Part shown: one piece after another, positions 10,529 through 18,294 of the stretch
How positions within the stretch are numbered: position 1 is the first letter of the stretch
Layout: the number at the start of each line of letters is the position of its first letter
NCBI GenBank assembly: GCA_012862575.1
Contig: BLSF01000008.1
Coordinates: forward strand, 62,001 to 126,000
Length of the DNA stretch: 64,000 bases
Direction of reading: 5' to 3'
DNA from: Parietichytrium sp. I65-24A
Taxonomy: Eukaryota; Sar; Bigyra; Thraustochytrida; Thraustochytriidae
Position numbers and translations under genes: made by a program
Notes under the pieces: generated by a model
What the model was told of the DNA's origin: nothing
The model's input: only the letters and a program-made list of their open reading frames with translations
The model's database searches: none

Positions 10529-11824
10529 TCATAAGACGTGCCCAAGCTTACGTTGCTTTCCGCCCCAATCGTACTGATTGATAGAAGCTTGATGCTGAAA
10601 GCCATGCATGAACGAGACAACCTCTTCGATTAAGTTCACTGCCGGAGTCAGCTGCGGATCTGCCTCCGCGAGCGCTCTTTGCACGCAGAGAAAGTCGTCC
10701 GCGACCGACAGAGTGCTAGGACAGCCTTCTCGCACACTCGAGTGTTCGTGGAGAGCTTTGAGCATTGCCTGTACGAGCTTTATTGTTCTCACATCAACGC
10801 GGCGTCTTCGCAGGCCGACTAGATTGGCGCCCCTCAGCACGGCGCGATTGCCCTGAACGAGGGAATACGGCAACACGTTCTTATCCACAGCCGACGCTCC
10901 CGCAACCATCGCAAGGCGTCCAACGTTCACAAACTGCCGCAAGGAAGTAGCCCCCCCAATCACCGCAAAATCGCCCACGCTGATATGCCCTGCGAGCTGT
11001 ACATTATTCGATACCACCACGCCTCGTCCAACGCAGCAGTCGTGTCCCACATGCGAGCCCGCTAGCATCATGGACCCATCCCCTATCCTCGTGACGCCGG
11101 TTCCTGTAGAACTGCCTCCATTGATGGTCACGTGCTCTCGAACGACGCACCCACTGCCAATCTCCAGCTCCGACGCTCGCTGCCTCTCGTCATGCTTTCT
11201 ATCCTGTGGCTCGTGGCCCACCACGCTGAATGGAAACAACTGGCTCCCAGCCCCAATCGTGGTATTTCCATGCAAGCACACGTGGCTGTGCAGAACACAA
11301 TTTGCTCCCAGGCGAACGTGGCTTCCCACTACGCTGTATGGTCCCACCACGCAGTTTTCTCCCAACACTGCTCCTTCTGCCACCACCGCAGTGCGGTGCA
11401 CGCTGCACCGTTTGCCAGCCAGGCGCACAATTTCCATCTCACCGTACCTGTCGGACGCAATTGAGCTATGTCCTCGTCTTGCTGTGGGGCTCACAGAGAT
11501 GTCAACTTGGACCCCGGTTTCAGCCCTCAGACCTGAAGAGCTTGGCGCCTTAGCTGTGGGAAACGTAAGAGCGGGAACACACACAGAGAGAGAGAGAGAG
11601 AGAATGAGAGAGAGATTATTGCCCCTCACACAATTCTGGAGGGATACTTCTAGTGGAACGTAACAGCACTTGCGGGGGAACGACTGTCCCCTCAAGTTGA
11701 GTGTGGGTCCCGACCTCTGTCTTGAGTCGTCGGAGTCGTCGGGCAGCTGAAAGAACAAAGAGTCGATCGCGAACAAGAGAGTGATCTGTGGGGTCTGGAC
11801 GATTTGCTCCTTGATCCTCAACAT
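10529..11824 (-). CDS. LpxA-like UDP-N-acetylglucosamine acyltransferase
   Basis: Left-handed beta-helix acyltransferase of the LpxA family, the first enzyme of bacterial lipid A synthesis, which transfers a hydroxyacyl chain from ACP to UDP-GlcNAc. Hexapeptide repeats run through most of the core, and the LpxA C-terminal helical part follows. The active-site region SHVGHDCCVG aligns with E. coli H122/H125 and LAGHISV with H144. E. coli H160 aligns with Arg (LRQF for VHQF) and E200 with Val (NLVGLRRR for NIEGLKRR). The core starts at the ATG at 11437 (302 residues; E. coli has 262). The frame stays open 129 codons further to ATG 11824 (431 residues), which is unlikely by chance, so the longer form is given. 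The extension could target plastid or mitochondrion but contains a CT repeat and an acceptor-like TTTCCCACAG, so an unseen intron is possible. Confidence 0.8.
   Translation of the reverse strand: MLRIKEQIVQTPQITLLFAIDSLFFQLPDDSDDSRQRSGPTLNLRGQSFPRKCCYVPLEVSLQNCVRGNNLSLILSLSLSVCVPALTFPTAKAPSSSGLRAETGVQVDISVSPTARRGHSSIASDRYGEMEIVRLAGKRCSVHRTAVVAEGAVLGENCVVGPYSVVGSHVRLGANCVLHSHVCLHGNTTIGAGSQLFPFSVVGHEPQDRKHDERQRASELEIGSGCVVREHVTINGGSSTGTGVTRIGDGSMMLAGSHVGHDCCVGRGVVVSNNVQLAGHISVGDFAVIGGATSLRQFVNVGRLAMVAGASAVDKNVLPYSLVQGNRAVLRGANLVGLRRRRVDVRTIKLVQAMLKALHEHSSVREGCPSTLSVADDFLCVQRALAEADPQLTPAVNLIEEVVSFMHGFQHQASINQYDWGGKQRKLGHVL
11585..11615. repeat. GA/CT microsatellite inside the LpxA N-terminal extension
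   Basis: Alternating AG (CT on the coding strand), encoding LSLILSLSLS if translated. It lies just upstream of a pyrimidine-rich acceptor-like site on the minus strand, which makes the exon structure of the LpxA N-terminus uncertain. Confidence 0.8.
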
Positions 11825-11912
11825 CGTATGTACCGGTAATGAATGATTGGGCCAGGTTTGTTAGCCCCACAACAAGTCTAAACTCTTGATTGGAGAGGCG
11901 CCATCGAATCTC

Positions 11913-11960
11913 ATGCAATAACATTTGGGATTTGGAATGCAATAACATTTGGGATTTGGA
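11913..11960. repeat. Exact 24-bp tandem duplication
   Basis: Two identical adjacent 24-base copies (11913-11936 and 11937-11960) beginning ATGCAATAACATTTGGGA. The perfect identity indicates a recent slippage or duplication event. Confidence 0.9.
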
Positions 11961-12125
11961 ATGTAAAAGAAAACAAGTGTTCAAAATGTGGCCCAAGCAC
12001 AACCCAAGCACGTCCACGGCTCAAGAAATCGTCGCGAAACTGTCTCGTTTTGCTCGAGCCCAGCCAGTCTTTACTTCGAGCACGTGAGTTTCACTCGTGG
12101 ACCAAACAACAAGAGTCGCGACTCA

Positions 12126-12187
12126 GATGCAAGTCGGTGGGGATACTCAGAACTGATGATGCAAGTCGGTGGGGATACTCAGAACTG
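12126..12187. repeat. Near-exact 32-bp tandem duplication
   Basis: Two copies with period 32, beginning at 12126 and 12158, with the shared core GTCGGTGGGGATACTCAG. Each copy carries a GATACTCAGAACTGA element like the TACTCAGTACT blocks elsewhere in the window. Confidence 0.85.
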
Positions 12188-13366
12188 AGCAGTGGTATGC
12201 GTTGTATCGGCTGTACTCGAGTACGCAGCGCGCGATGCGTGCATCCATTGTTGTATTAAGATATGGACCAATGGAGAGCCGCCGCCGCACTCGCTGTCAT
12301 AGCTGATATATTCGATGCAAAGAGTTTGCGTTTGCTTCGCCTTGCCATTGCGCCATTGCAAGTGTTCATCTTGGGCTTGGGACTCGGGCTCAGCTCCCAT
12401 CCATCAGTCGCTGTAACTTGCCATTTCTATTTTCTATCTTTACGCGTTGTTCTGAAAATAATGACAGCAAAGAATAGAAAATAGAAAGTGAAGTATCTTC
12501 CAATCAAATGCAAAATTCAATAAACATTTCATCCAGTTTTCAGTTTCAAGTGTCTCAAGTGTCTCAAGAGTCTCAAGGTCCATTGGTTTTATTTCGAGAC
12601 ATGCGAATGCTAATTCGAGTACTCGGGTATAGTACGCGGAGCGGACATCGGCTCTGTGCAGAAAGGGCTCAAAAGGCTTTTTTGTCTGCAGAATTCAAGT
12701 CGAGGCAAAACGAAACGAAAGGGGGAGAGTGAGAGAGAGGGAGAGAGCGAGGCAAAAGGAGATACTCAGTACAAGGAGATACAAGGAGCCACTCTGTGTG
12801 ATGCTTTCCACTCCCACTAAGCAGGGTTATAGCTGCTCACTGTCTTTCGCTTTTGCTGGATGCTTTCTGAATTCTGGTCTCACTGTCTCTCATACCCGTC
12901 GCCAGAGAGTAAACTAGCCCGACCGCAAGCGTACGCGGCAGAGAGGCAATGGCCTAGGAATACGAGCGTAGTTTCCTCTGAGTCACTCTTGGCCGGCCAC
13001 ATTTGTTGAATTTTGATGTTCTTGCTGTGTTGGTTGTTGTCTTGTTGTTGTTCTTGTTGTTGTTGTTGGACATTGTTGGACAGTGGACCAGATGTCCCGC
13101 TCGGACGCGAAGGCCAAGTCAGATTGAAAGCGCTCGAATCGAAGACCCTAAACGCCGCTGTCGCAAGCGGAATCCCGTCCTTCTCCTCGCTTCCGGACAC
13201 ACGTGGGAAGTCGCTGGTGAACTCCGTGTGTGGCCCGTTTCTGCGCGCTGGACTGCTCGGAAGAAGGGCGCTTGCAAGCGAGGCGGCGATCGAAAGGTGG
13301 AATTCGAATTTGACGCTGAAAAGAAAGGCAAGGCGAGCCGGAGCGTAGCACAAGAGTTTGAGAGGA

Positions 13367-14590
13367 ATGAAGGGCCAAAAGCCCGCTGGCCAGCGGTCCG
13401 AAGTGATCTGGTGGGTGACGGTAGCGCTTTCGTGCGCGGCAATACTTATGATTCTCACCACATTCTCGAGCATGGCGCCCGATACGACTGGGTTTAAGCT
13501 GATCCGCACGCATGCTGTGCCGAGGGCGTGGGAAGAGGACGATGTCATTGTAATGCCCGAGGGACAGGAAGGACTGGACGTGGAAGTAGGTAGCTTGGAG
13601 GACGGCACCACTCTAGACTTTAGCGCGGACTCGAATGAAGAGCAAAAGCAATATGACGTTGATGACGGACAGAGTGAGAATGGGGAGGATGATTCTGATG
13701 GCGCGAGTAGCGCTGGTGACTTGGAGTCTGAGGAAAACGCAGAAGGCGAATTGGATTTCGGCGAGCAGGTAACGGACGAAGACGGCATTTCGGAAGTTTT
13801 AGACAAATTTGTTCAACAGAATGCTGACAAGGGTCGCGGGCTCGTCAAGGTTGTCGTATACAACGGAGTTGGCACATCTGAGCGCTCCTGGAAAAACACG
13901 TTTGCGGTTCTCAAGTGCTACCGCAAGGAGATCAAGGTGCGCGCGGAAAAGATGTTGACAAAACGCAACACCCGACGCCAGGTTGCTGACGTGATTGTGA
14001 TACCTGGAGGGCTAGCTCAGCTCATCGGTGGATGGCATCGCAAGAGAGGTGTGAATCTTAAGGTTCTAATCCAGTCGCATTTGAGGAGCGGAGGAGGGTA
14101 CGTAGGTATTTGTGCGGGAGCTTATCTGGGCTCTAAAATGGCCTTCGCGATCACTCCGTACCGCGTTCGCCACGGCTTGCTCGGGTTTGGATACTTTGAT
14201 GATATGGCACTTTCAAAAAACTTCACTCTACTTCTGGACGGCGTGGAGGACCTTGCGAAAGCGATTCGGCGAAAGCCAATCTTCTATGCTAATGGACCAA
14301 TCTACTCGTGGCAGAAGGACGAGCTCCCAGAAACAGAGGAAATCAAAAACCCGCAAATCCTCGCTCGCGTTGGACCACGCTCCAAGCTCAAGGTAGGAAA
14401 CGCTTTCGTTGGTCGCAAGTTGACAAATGCACCTCTAGTTATCACAAACAACTTTGGCAAGGGAAGAGTCGTCCTGAGCGGCGTCCATCCCGAGACAGAG
14501 TTTTTCGCCAAAGACAGGACGCCTTCAAGGTGCCGATCCCCGCAGGCAAAGTTCCTCAGATCCCTTGTTCTCACTTCCATGAAACCTTAA
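13367..14590 (+). CDS. Membrane-anchored BPL_N-type glutamine amidotransferase-like protein
   Basis: 407 residues from the first ATG in frame. A short basic N-terminus and one hydrophobic helix (about 13-34, VIWWVTVALSCAAILMIL) predict a type II single-pass protein. A very acidic, low-complexity linker (about 45-145) follows, then a class I glutamine-amidotransferase fold (about 150-407). The domain starts VKVVVYNGVGTSERSW, has VIVIPGGLAQLIGGW, and has a nucleophile elbow GGGYVGICAGAYLGS. It ends with GKGRVVLSGVHPE, supplying the His and Glu, so a Cys-His-Glu triad is complete. The order matches the BPL_N family, the domain found at the N-terminus of fungal biotin protein ligases and as stand-alone proteins of unknown reaction. 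No biotin ligase domain is attached. Substrate and reaction are unknown. Confidence 0.75.
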   Translation: MKGQKPAGQRSEVIWWVTVALSCAAILMILTTFSSMAPDTTGFKLIRTHAVPRAWEEDDVIVMPEGQEGLDVEVGSLEDGTTLDFSADSNEEQKQYDVDDGQSENGEDDSDGASSAGDLESEENAEGELDFGEQVTDEDGISEVLDKFVQQNADKGRGLVKVVVYNGVGTSERSWKNTFAVLKCYRKEIKVRAEKMLTKRNTRRQVADVIVIPGGLAQLIGGWHRKRGVNLKVLIQSHLRSGGGYVGICAGAYLGSKMAFAITPYRVRHGLLGFGYFDDMALSKNFTLLLDGVEDLAKAIRRKPIFYANGPIYSWQKDELPETEEIKNPQILARVGPRSKLKVGNAFVGRKLTNAPLVITNNFGKGRVVLSGVHPETEFFAKDRTPSRCRSPQAKFLRSLVLTSMKP

Positions 14591-15018
14591 GAATACGATG
14601 AAACACGTTTGCTGGAGAGCGACTGGACTCTCTGCTTGATCTTGCGGAGATTATTGCACGAGACAAGTTGTGATTTGAAGACTGCCTCGAAGAGGACTTA
14701 AGATGTTTAATAATAAATCCGCACTAGTAAGCTGTTGTCAACTTATCTCGTTTGTTTACACTCGTTTTAACTGACTGGTTGACTGATTGATTGAATAATA
14801 CACGAACAAGCCTTGTCGTTCACTCTCATGGACGCTCAGGTCTTTTCTGTTAGTTCAGTTGCCAGATTCCGAGCATCTAAATGGACATGCCACTTCGCAG
14901 GAAACAGCTCACATCCCACATCGCTCGGCCAACCTCTTCCAAGCTAGGAGGGCCGCACTTTGACACATACAGGACCCGGCGCCGAGTGCTTTGGCTCTCA
15001 GAGAGAAGCGAGGGTAAC
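14591..15018. other. Convergent 3' spacer
   Basis: The spacer between convergent genes contains the AATAAA of the upstream gene (14712-14717) and GATTGATTG microsatellite sequence near 14780. The minus-strand side could hold a last exon of the PWI gene; see that entry. Confidence 0.55.
14712..14717 (+). promoter_or_regulatory. Polyadenylation signal AATAAA
   Basis: AATAAA 122 bases after the stop of the amidotransferase-like gene, on the same strand. Confidence 0.6.
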
Positions 15019-16113
15019 TTACATGCCAAGGCGCTCTGCTGCCTCAAGCACCTCCTTGGCGAATGGCTCAGCATCCTCGTCCAAAACATCTCGTACTTTG
15101 TTGGAGAGCTCTTCCAGACTAACTCTTGACTTTACAGTCTCAAAGATGTGCGCAGCAAAATCGGGATCGCCTTCGCCGATGTACTCCTCGACCTTAGACA
15201 TGATGAGTTTTCGAAGCTCTTCGCCATTGCCAAAATCAATCGGAACTAGTTTTCGACGCTTATTGCTATCTTCATCCTCCTCTTCTGTTGCCCCACTTGC
15301 CAAGTCAGCTTTCTTTGCCTTTGTTTTGATCGTCAACGTCACTGGCTCTGCATCTAACTGCGCTTGCTGAACAGTACCGGAACTCGGTCCCGGCACCGCC
15401 CCACTCGTGACTGTGCCTTCCGTGACACCGGATTCCTTTGACTCATGGGCGTCTTCGGAGCTGGCCTCCTTGTCGCTGCTCCTCTTTCTCCTCTCGAGGT
15501 GGATTTTATGGACGAGCGACCGCATGCTCTCCTGGAATGCTTTATCCTGGGCAACTTCTTCTTCCGCCTGAGCGTGACGAAACTTCCGTATACGCTCATA
15601 AATATCGTCGCTCATCTCCGGGGCGCGCGCCTCCAGCCGCATGGCCCGACGTACGCGGGATTCGCGCCTCTCAGCTTCGGTTGCTCCTTCGACTGGGTCG
15701 TCAACGTCGGCGTCAAAATCCAGGGCCCGGAGACGCCAGCCGAGACCCTGCGAGTCATCTTCGTCGAGTTCGCGAGCGTTTAAAGGGACCAAGCTCGCCA
15801 TTGCAGCTTCCACCGCGTCCTGGCTTACTGGCACCGCGGCCACCATAGAGCTGCTTGCGCTATCGGCGACTGCCGACGCAGTCTTTGGCATTAAATCCTT
15901 CGTACTTTTGTCTTCACTCGCCGCCTTGGTGTCATCTTCCGGGGACTTGCTTTTGTAGAAAGAATTGACCGCCGCCACCAACGTAGCTGCCGACTCATGG
16001 TCCCTGCACTCCGCAATCCCACCAGGAGACGATGCTCCGCGAACCAATAGCCACCTTGACACGCCGGGGCACCTTCCCGCATCCAGGCCCCGCACGTACA
16101 CCAGCACCACCAT
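15019..16113 (-). CDS. RBM25-like PWI-domain splicing factor
   Basis: 364 residues from an ATG at 16113. The C-terminal 75 residues (KLIMSKVEEYIGEGDPDF to VLDEDAEPFAKEVLEAAERL) match the nucleic-acid-binding PWI domain of RBM25/Snu71, a U1 snRNP-associated splicing factor. The middle is rich in charged residues (MRLEARAPEMSDDIYERIRK, HLERRKRSSDKEA), as in the RE/ER region of RBM25, with an NKRRKLVPIDF basic stretch just before PWI. The N-terminal 50 residues (WLLVRGASSPGGIAECRDHE) could be the tail of an RRM, but no full RRM is visible, so an upstream exon may be missing. The stop codon overlaps a perfect donor: the gene ends GGCATGTAAGTTA, so splicing at GTAAGT to a downstream exon would replace the last residue. 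No acceptor with a CTAAC branch at normal spacing was convincing. Confidence 0.75.
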   Translation of the reverse strand: MVVLVYVRGLDAGRCPGVSRWLLVRGASSPGGIAECRDHESAATLVAAVNSFYKSKSPEDDTKAASEDKSTKDLMPKTASAVADSASSSMVAAVPVSQDAVEAAMASLVPLNARELDEDDSQGLGWRLRALDFDADVDDPVEGATEAERRESRVRRAMRLEARAPEMSDDIYERIRKFRHAQAEEEVAQDKAFQESMRSLVHKIHLERRKRSSDKEASSEDAHESKESGVTEGTVTSGAVPGPSSGTVQQAQLDAEPVTLTIKTKAKKADLASGATEEEDEDSNKRRKLVPIDFGNGEELRKLIMSKVEEYIGEGDPDFAAHIFETVKSRVSLEELSNKVRDVLDEDAEPFAKEVLEAAERLGM

Positions 16114-16765
16114 CTTTCCCCCTCAAGCAAAAGAAACGACGAGACGCACCTCAACTTCCTCAGCCCTGCTCTTTTGCTGCGAAAAAATACCTAGTTGACC
16201 AATTTTTGATCCCGTCCCACAGGTGCGCTATGAGCGCATACGTACGTACGTGCGGTGGCGCCCGCAAGTGCCCATGCAACTACTCCGTGTAAGCGCATAT
16301 AACCAAAACCGTAAGAGGAAGTTGCAGGGGCGTCTACCAGCTTTGGAAGCGTGCGTGGCCCAGAGAGCCAATAGCGTACCCACAACAAAACACGTGCTTG
16401 GTTCTTGGCCGGGCCGTCCTCTCAGAGCCTCGGAAAGAACCCGCTCTACTTTGTGAGGGCGTTCTTGAAGAACTGATCGTTTGCGGTTCTTTCCTTCTCA
16501 ATTAGCTTCAAGATCCCGCAGGTTCCTCTTCGAAATCGACCTGTGTTGATCACAGCGCAAAGCAAGAAGAACCAAGTCTTTATTTGAAGTCTAAAGACGA
16601 AAGAACTCCAGCCGCCGTTTCAATGCTTTCAAGTTTTGTAAAAGTGGAAAGCTACAGCTTCTCCCCCCGCAAGACCTCTCGCGCCAAAACATTCAACCCA
16701 AAACGTTTCACTTCAATCTCATCTCTCACAGTGTCAATCAAAATCAAAAGAACAACAAAAATAAA
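16114..16765. other. Divergent promoter region
   Basis: This 652-base region separates the divergent PWI-protein and Sen54 genes, so it should hold both promoters. An ACGTACGTACG palindromic run is present near 16239. No TATA box was assigned with confidence. Confidence 0.5.
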
Positions 16766-17950
16766 ATGATTAGCTCAACCACTGGTTCTCCCCTTTCATT
16801 TTCTCTTCTCAACTCAAAACCTCAGCGAAAAAGCGGTCGCGTGTGTGGAGGGAGCCAGCTGCGGGAGACAAACGCAGGTGTGGGGATGGAGAGCGGGCGC
16901 CGCGCCAAGGTGCCGCTGGGGCTGTGGGTGCCAAGTGCGGGGCTGTGCTGGGTGGCTGAGAACAAAGGCAAGCATGTAAACCGCATGGGATTTCATGTGG
17001 GCGGCAAGCATTGGCTTCTCCCGGAAGAGTGCGCTTTCCTGGTAACTGAGGGGGAGATGGACTTGGCCGTCTCAGTTCAGCCGGCTCAATCAGGAGAAAG
17101 TGCGAGTGAAGCGGTGCAGAGTGAAAGTTCCGGTACCGTCAAGTCGGAAAGTGGGCGGAATCATGTGGAGGGAGTCAACGCTGAGCACGAAAACTCTGGA
17201 GAATGCGGAGATGGAAAGAACATTCAAGTCGCTGCGGAGAAAAATGGCGTGGATGAAGCTTTGGAAAGTGCAGAGGCGGCAGTGCGTATGGCGGAAGCGG
17301 CTCTGGCGGCCGAAGGAGCGGAAGGCGAGAATGTCCTCAAGAGCCTGCAGGATGCGGAAGCGGCCATGAAAGGTGTGGAGAGCGCAGAGCACAAGGCTGC
17401 CGTCTTCAACAGGAAGATCATTACTGATCACGCGGAGGCTTTTGCGATGGTCTACGGCGGCCTCGCAAAGCATGGCGTTGATTTGGTGGACTTTTATGCA
17501 TATGTAGCGCTGAAAAAGCTACGGTTCAACGTGTTCAGAACGGAGGACTGGGCCGTGGACCTGGCCAAGGCTGCCCAGCCCCCTGCGGAGGATGGAAGTG
17601 GCGTCGAGGTGTGCGTCCCTAGTGGCGCGGTCGGGCCTGGAGTCACCGTGCCGCTCAGGTACGACGCATATTCGCCACAGTCCAATTTCAATATCACGAC
17701 TCGTGGAACGCCACCATTTCAAGTAGCAACTACGCGCCCCGCGGACTGTGTTCCGCCTGTGTCGGAACTCCGAAAAGTTGCAAAGTCTTGCGAACAGCGG
17801 CAAACCAAATTGCGTGTAGCTTTATTCGACGGGCAGGGGGTTTCCTTCGTCCAAATTGAAGATTTCAACCTGCAAGATATCAGTGCCGCGTTCAAAGTAG
17901 ACCCTGTTATAGATACGAACGATGGCGATGTTGATATGGTAGACAAGTGA
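16766..17950 (+). CDS. SEN54: tRNA-splicing endonuclease subunit Sen54
   Basis: Structural, non-catalytic subunit of the heterotetrameric tRNA-splicing endonuclease (Sen2-Sen15-Sen34-Sen54), which cuts introns from pre-tRNAs. 394 residues. The N-terminal Sen54 domain is clear at about 45-98: KVPLGLWVPSAGLCW, then RMGFHVGGKHWLLPEE and TEGEMDL, matching the family pattern MGF-x-GKxxLxPEE. The C-terminal part (about 215-255) has the second conserved patch EAFAMVYGGLAKHG and DFYAYVALKKLRFNVFR, equivalent to the helix-and-strand unit of yeast and human Sen54. Between them lies an Ala/Glu-rich helical linker (EAAVRMAEAALAAEG) with coiled-coil character. No catalytic Tyr-His-Lys triad is expected. 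The start could also be the ATG at 16886, nearer the conserved domain. Red algae are known for unusual intron-containing tRNAs, which fits. Confidence 0.85.
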   Translation: MISSTTGSPLSFSLLNSKPQRKSGRVCGGSQLRETNAGVGMESGRRAKVPLGLWVPSAGLCWVAENKGKHVNRMGFHVGGKHWLLPEECAFLVTEGEMDLAVSVQPAQSGESASEAVQSESSGTVKSESGRNHVEGVNAEHENSGECGDGKNIQVAAEKNGVDEALESAEAAVRMAEAALAAEGAEGENVLKSLQDAEAAMKGVESAEHKAAVFNRKIITDHAEAFAMVYGGLAKHGVDLVDFYAYVALKKLRFNVFRTEDWAVDLAKAAQPPAEDGSGVEVCVPSGAVGPGVTVPLRYDAYSPQSNFNITTRGTPPFQVATTRPADCVPPVSELRKVAKSCEQRQTKLRVALFDGQGVSFVQIEDFNLQDISAAFKVDPVIDTNDGDVDMVDK

Positions 17951-18294
17951 AGATGGGGAGAGGAGAGCTGACAGAATTTTGGGGCTCTTCTCAGACTCTT
18001 TGCTTTGATTTTTTTTTTGATACCTCTACTTGACTTGAATTGACATTTACAGTTAATACGCATCCATTTCTTTTCACGTCACTTGTTTTTCGCAAACACG
18101 TGCATGCAACAGCGTCACATAAATTTTGTTCCAATATTTGTATATATGTATATATCTCTATTTAAAAAAAATAAAAGGATGGATAGTTTAAGGTGGAAGA
18201 GAAACGATGTGGTCACAGGGTTCGTTTCACGTGCAAAACAGATGGGAGAAAATTAAAAAGTCAGCAGAGCTACATCGCAGCAACAATGTTGGAC
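17951..18294. other. Convergent 3' spacer
   Basis: AT-rich 344-base spacer between Sen54 (+) and the TPS gene (-), with T- and TA-rich runs. It carries the AATAAA of Sen54. No gene is seen. Confidence 0.6.
18170..18175 (+). promoter_or_regulatory. Candidate polyadenylation signal AATAAA
   Basis: AATAAA in an A-rich stretch 220 bases after the Sen54 stop. Confidence 0.5.

Larger units (their letters stand above)
11825..13366. other. Intergenic region with two short tandem duplications
   Basis: This is a divergent spacer between LpxA (-) and the amidotransferase-like gene (+). It holds two exact tandem duplications (24-base and 32-base units, listed separately) and TACTC-rich blocks near 12615 and 12765. 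A 308-codon Ser-rich minus-strand frame at 12880-13806 overlaps the following gene in antisense and is judged a shadow. No other gene is seen. Confidence 0.6.

Noticed and set aside
11437-11520. Intron with acceptor TTTCCCACAG in the LpxA leader
   Set aside because: No CTAAC branch site and no clear donor; the leader frame is open throughout, so no intron is annotated.
12880-13806. 308-codon Ser-rich minus-strand frame
   Set aside because: Overlaps the anchor and acidic linker of the amidotransferase-like gene in antisense; low complexity only.
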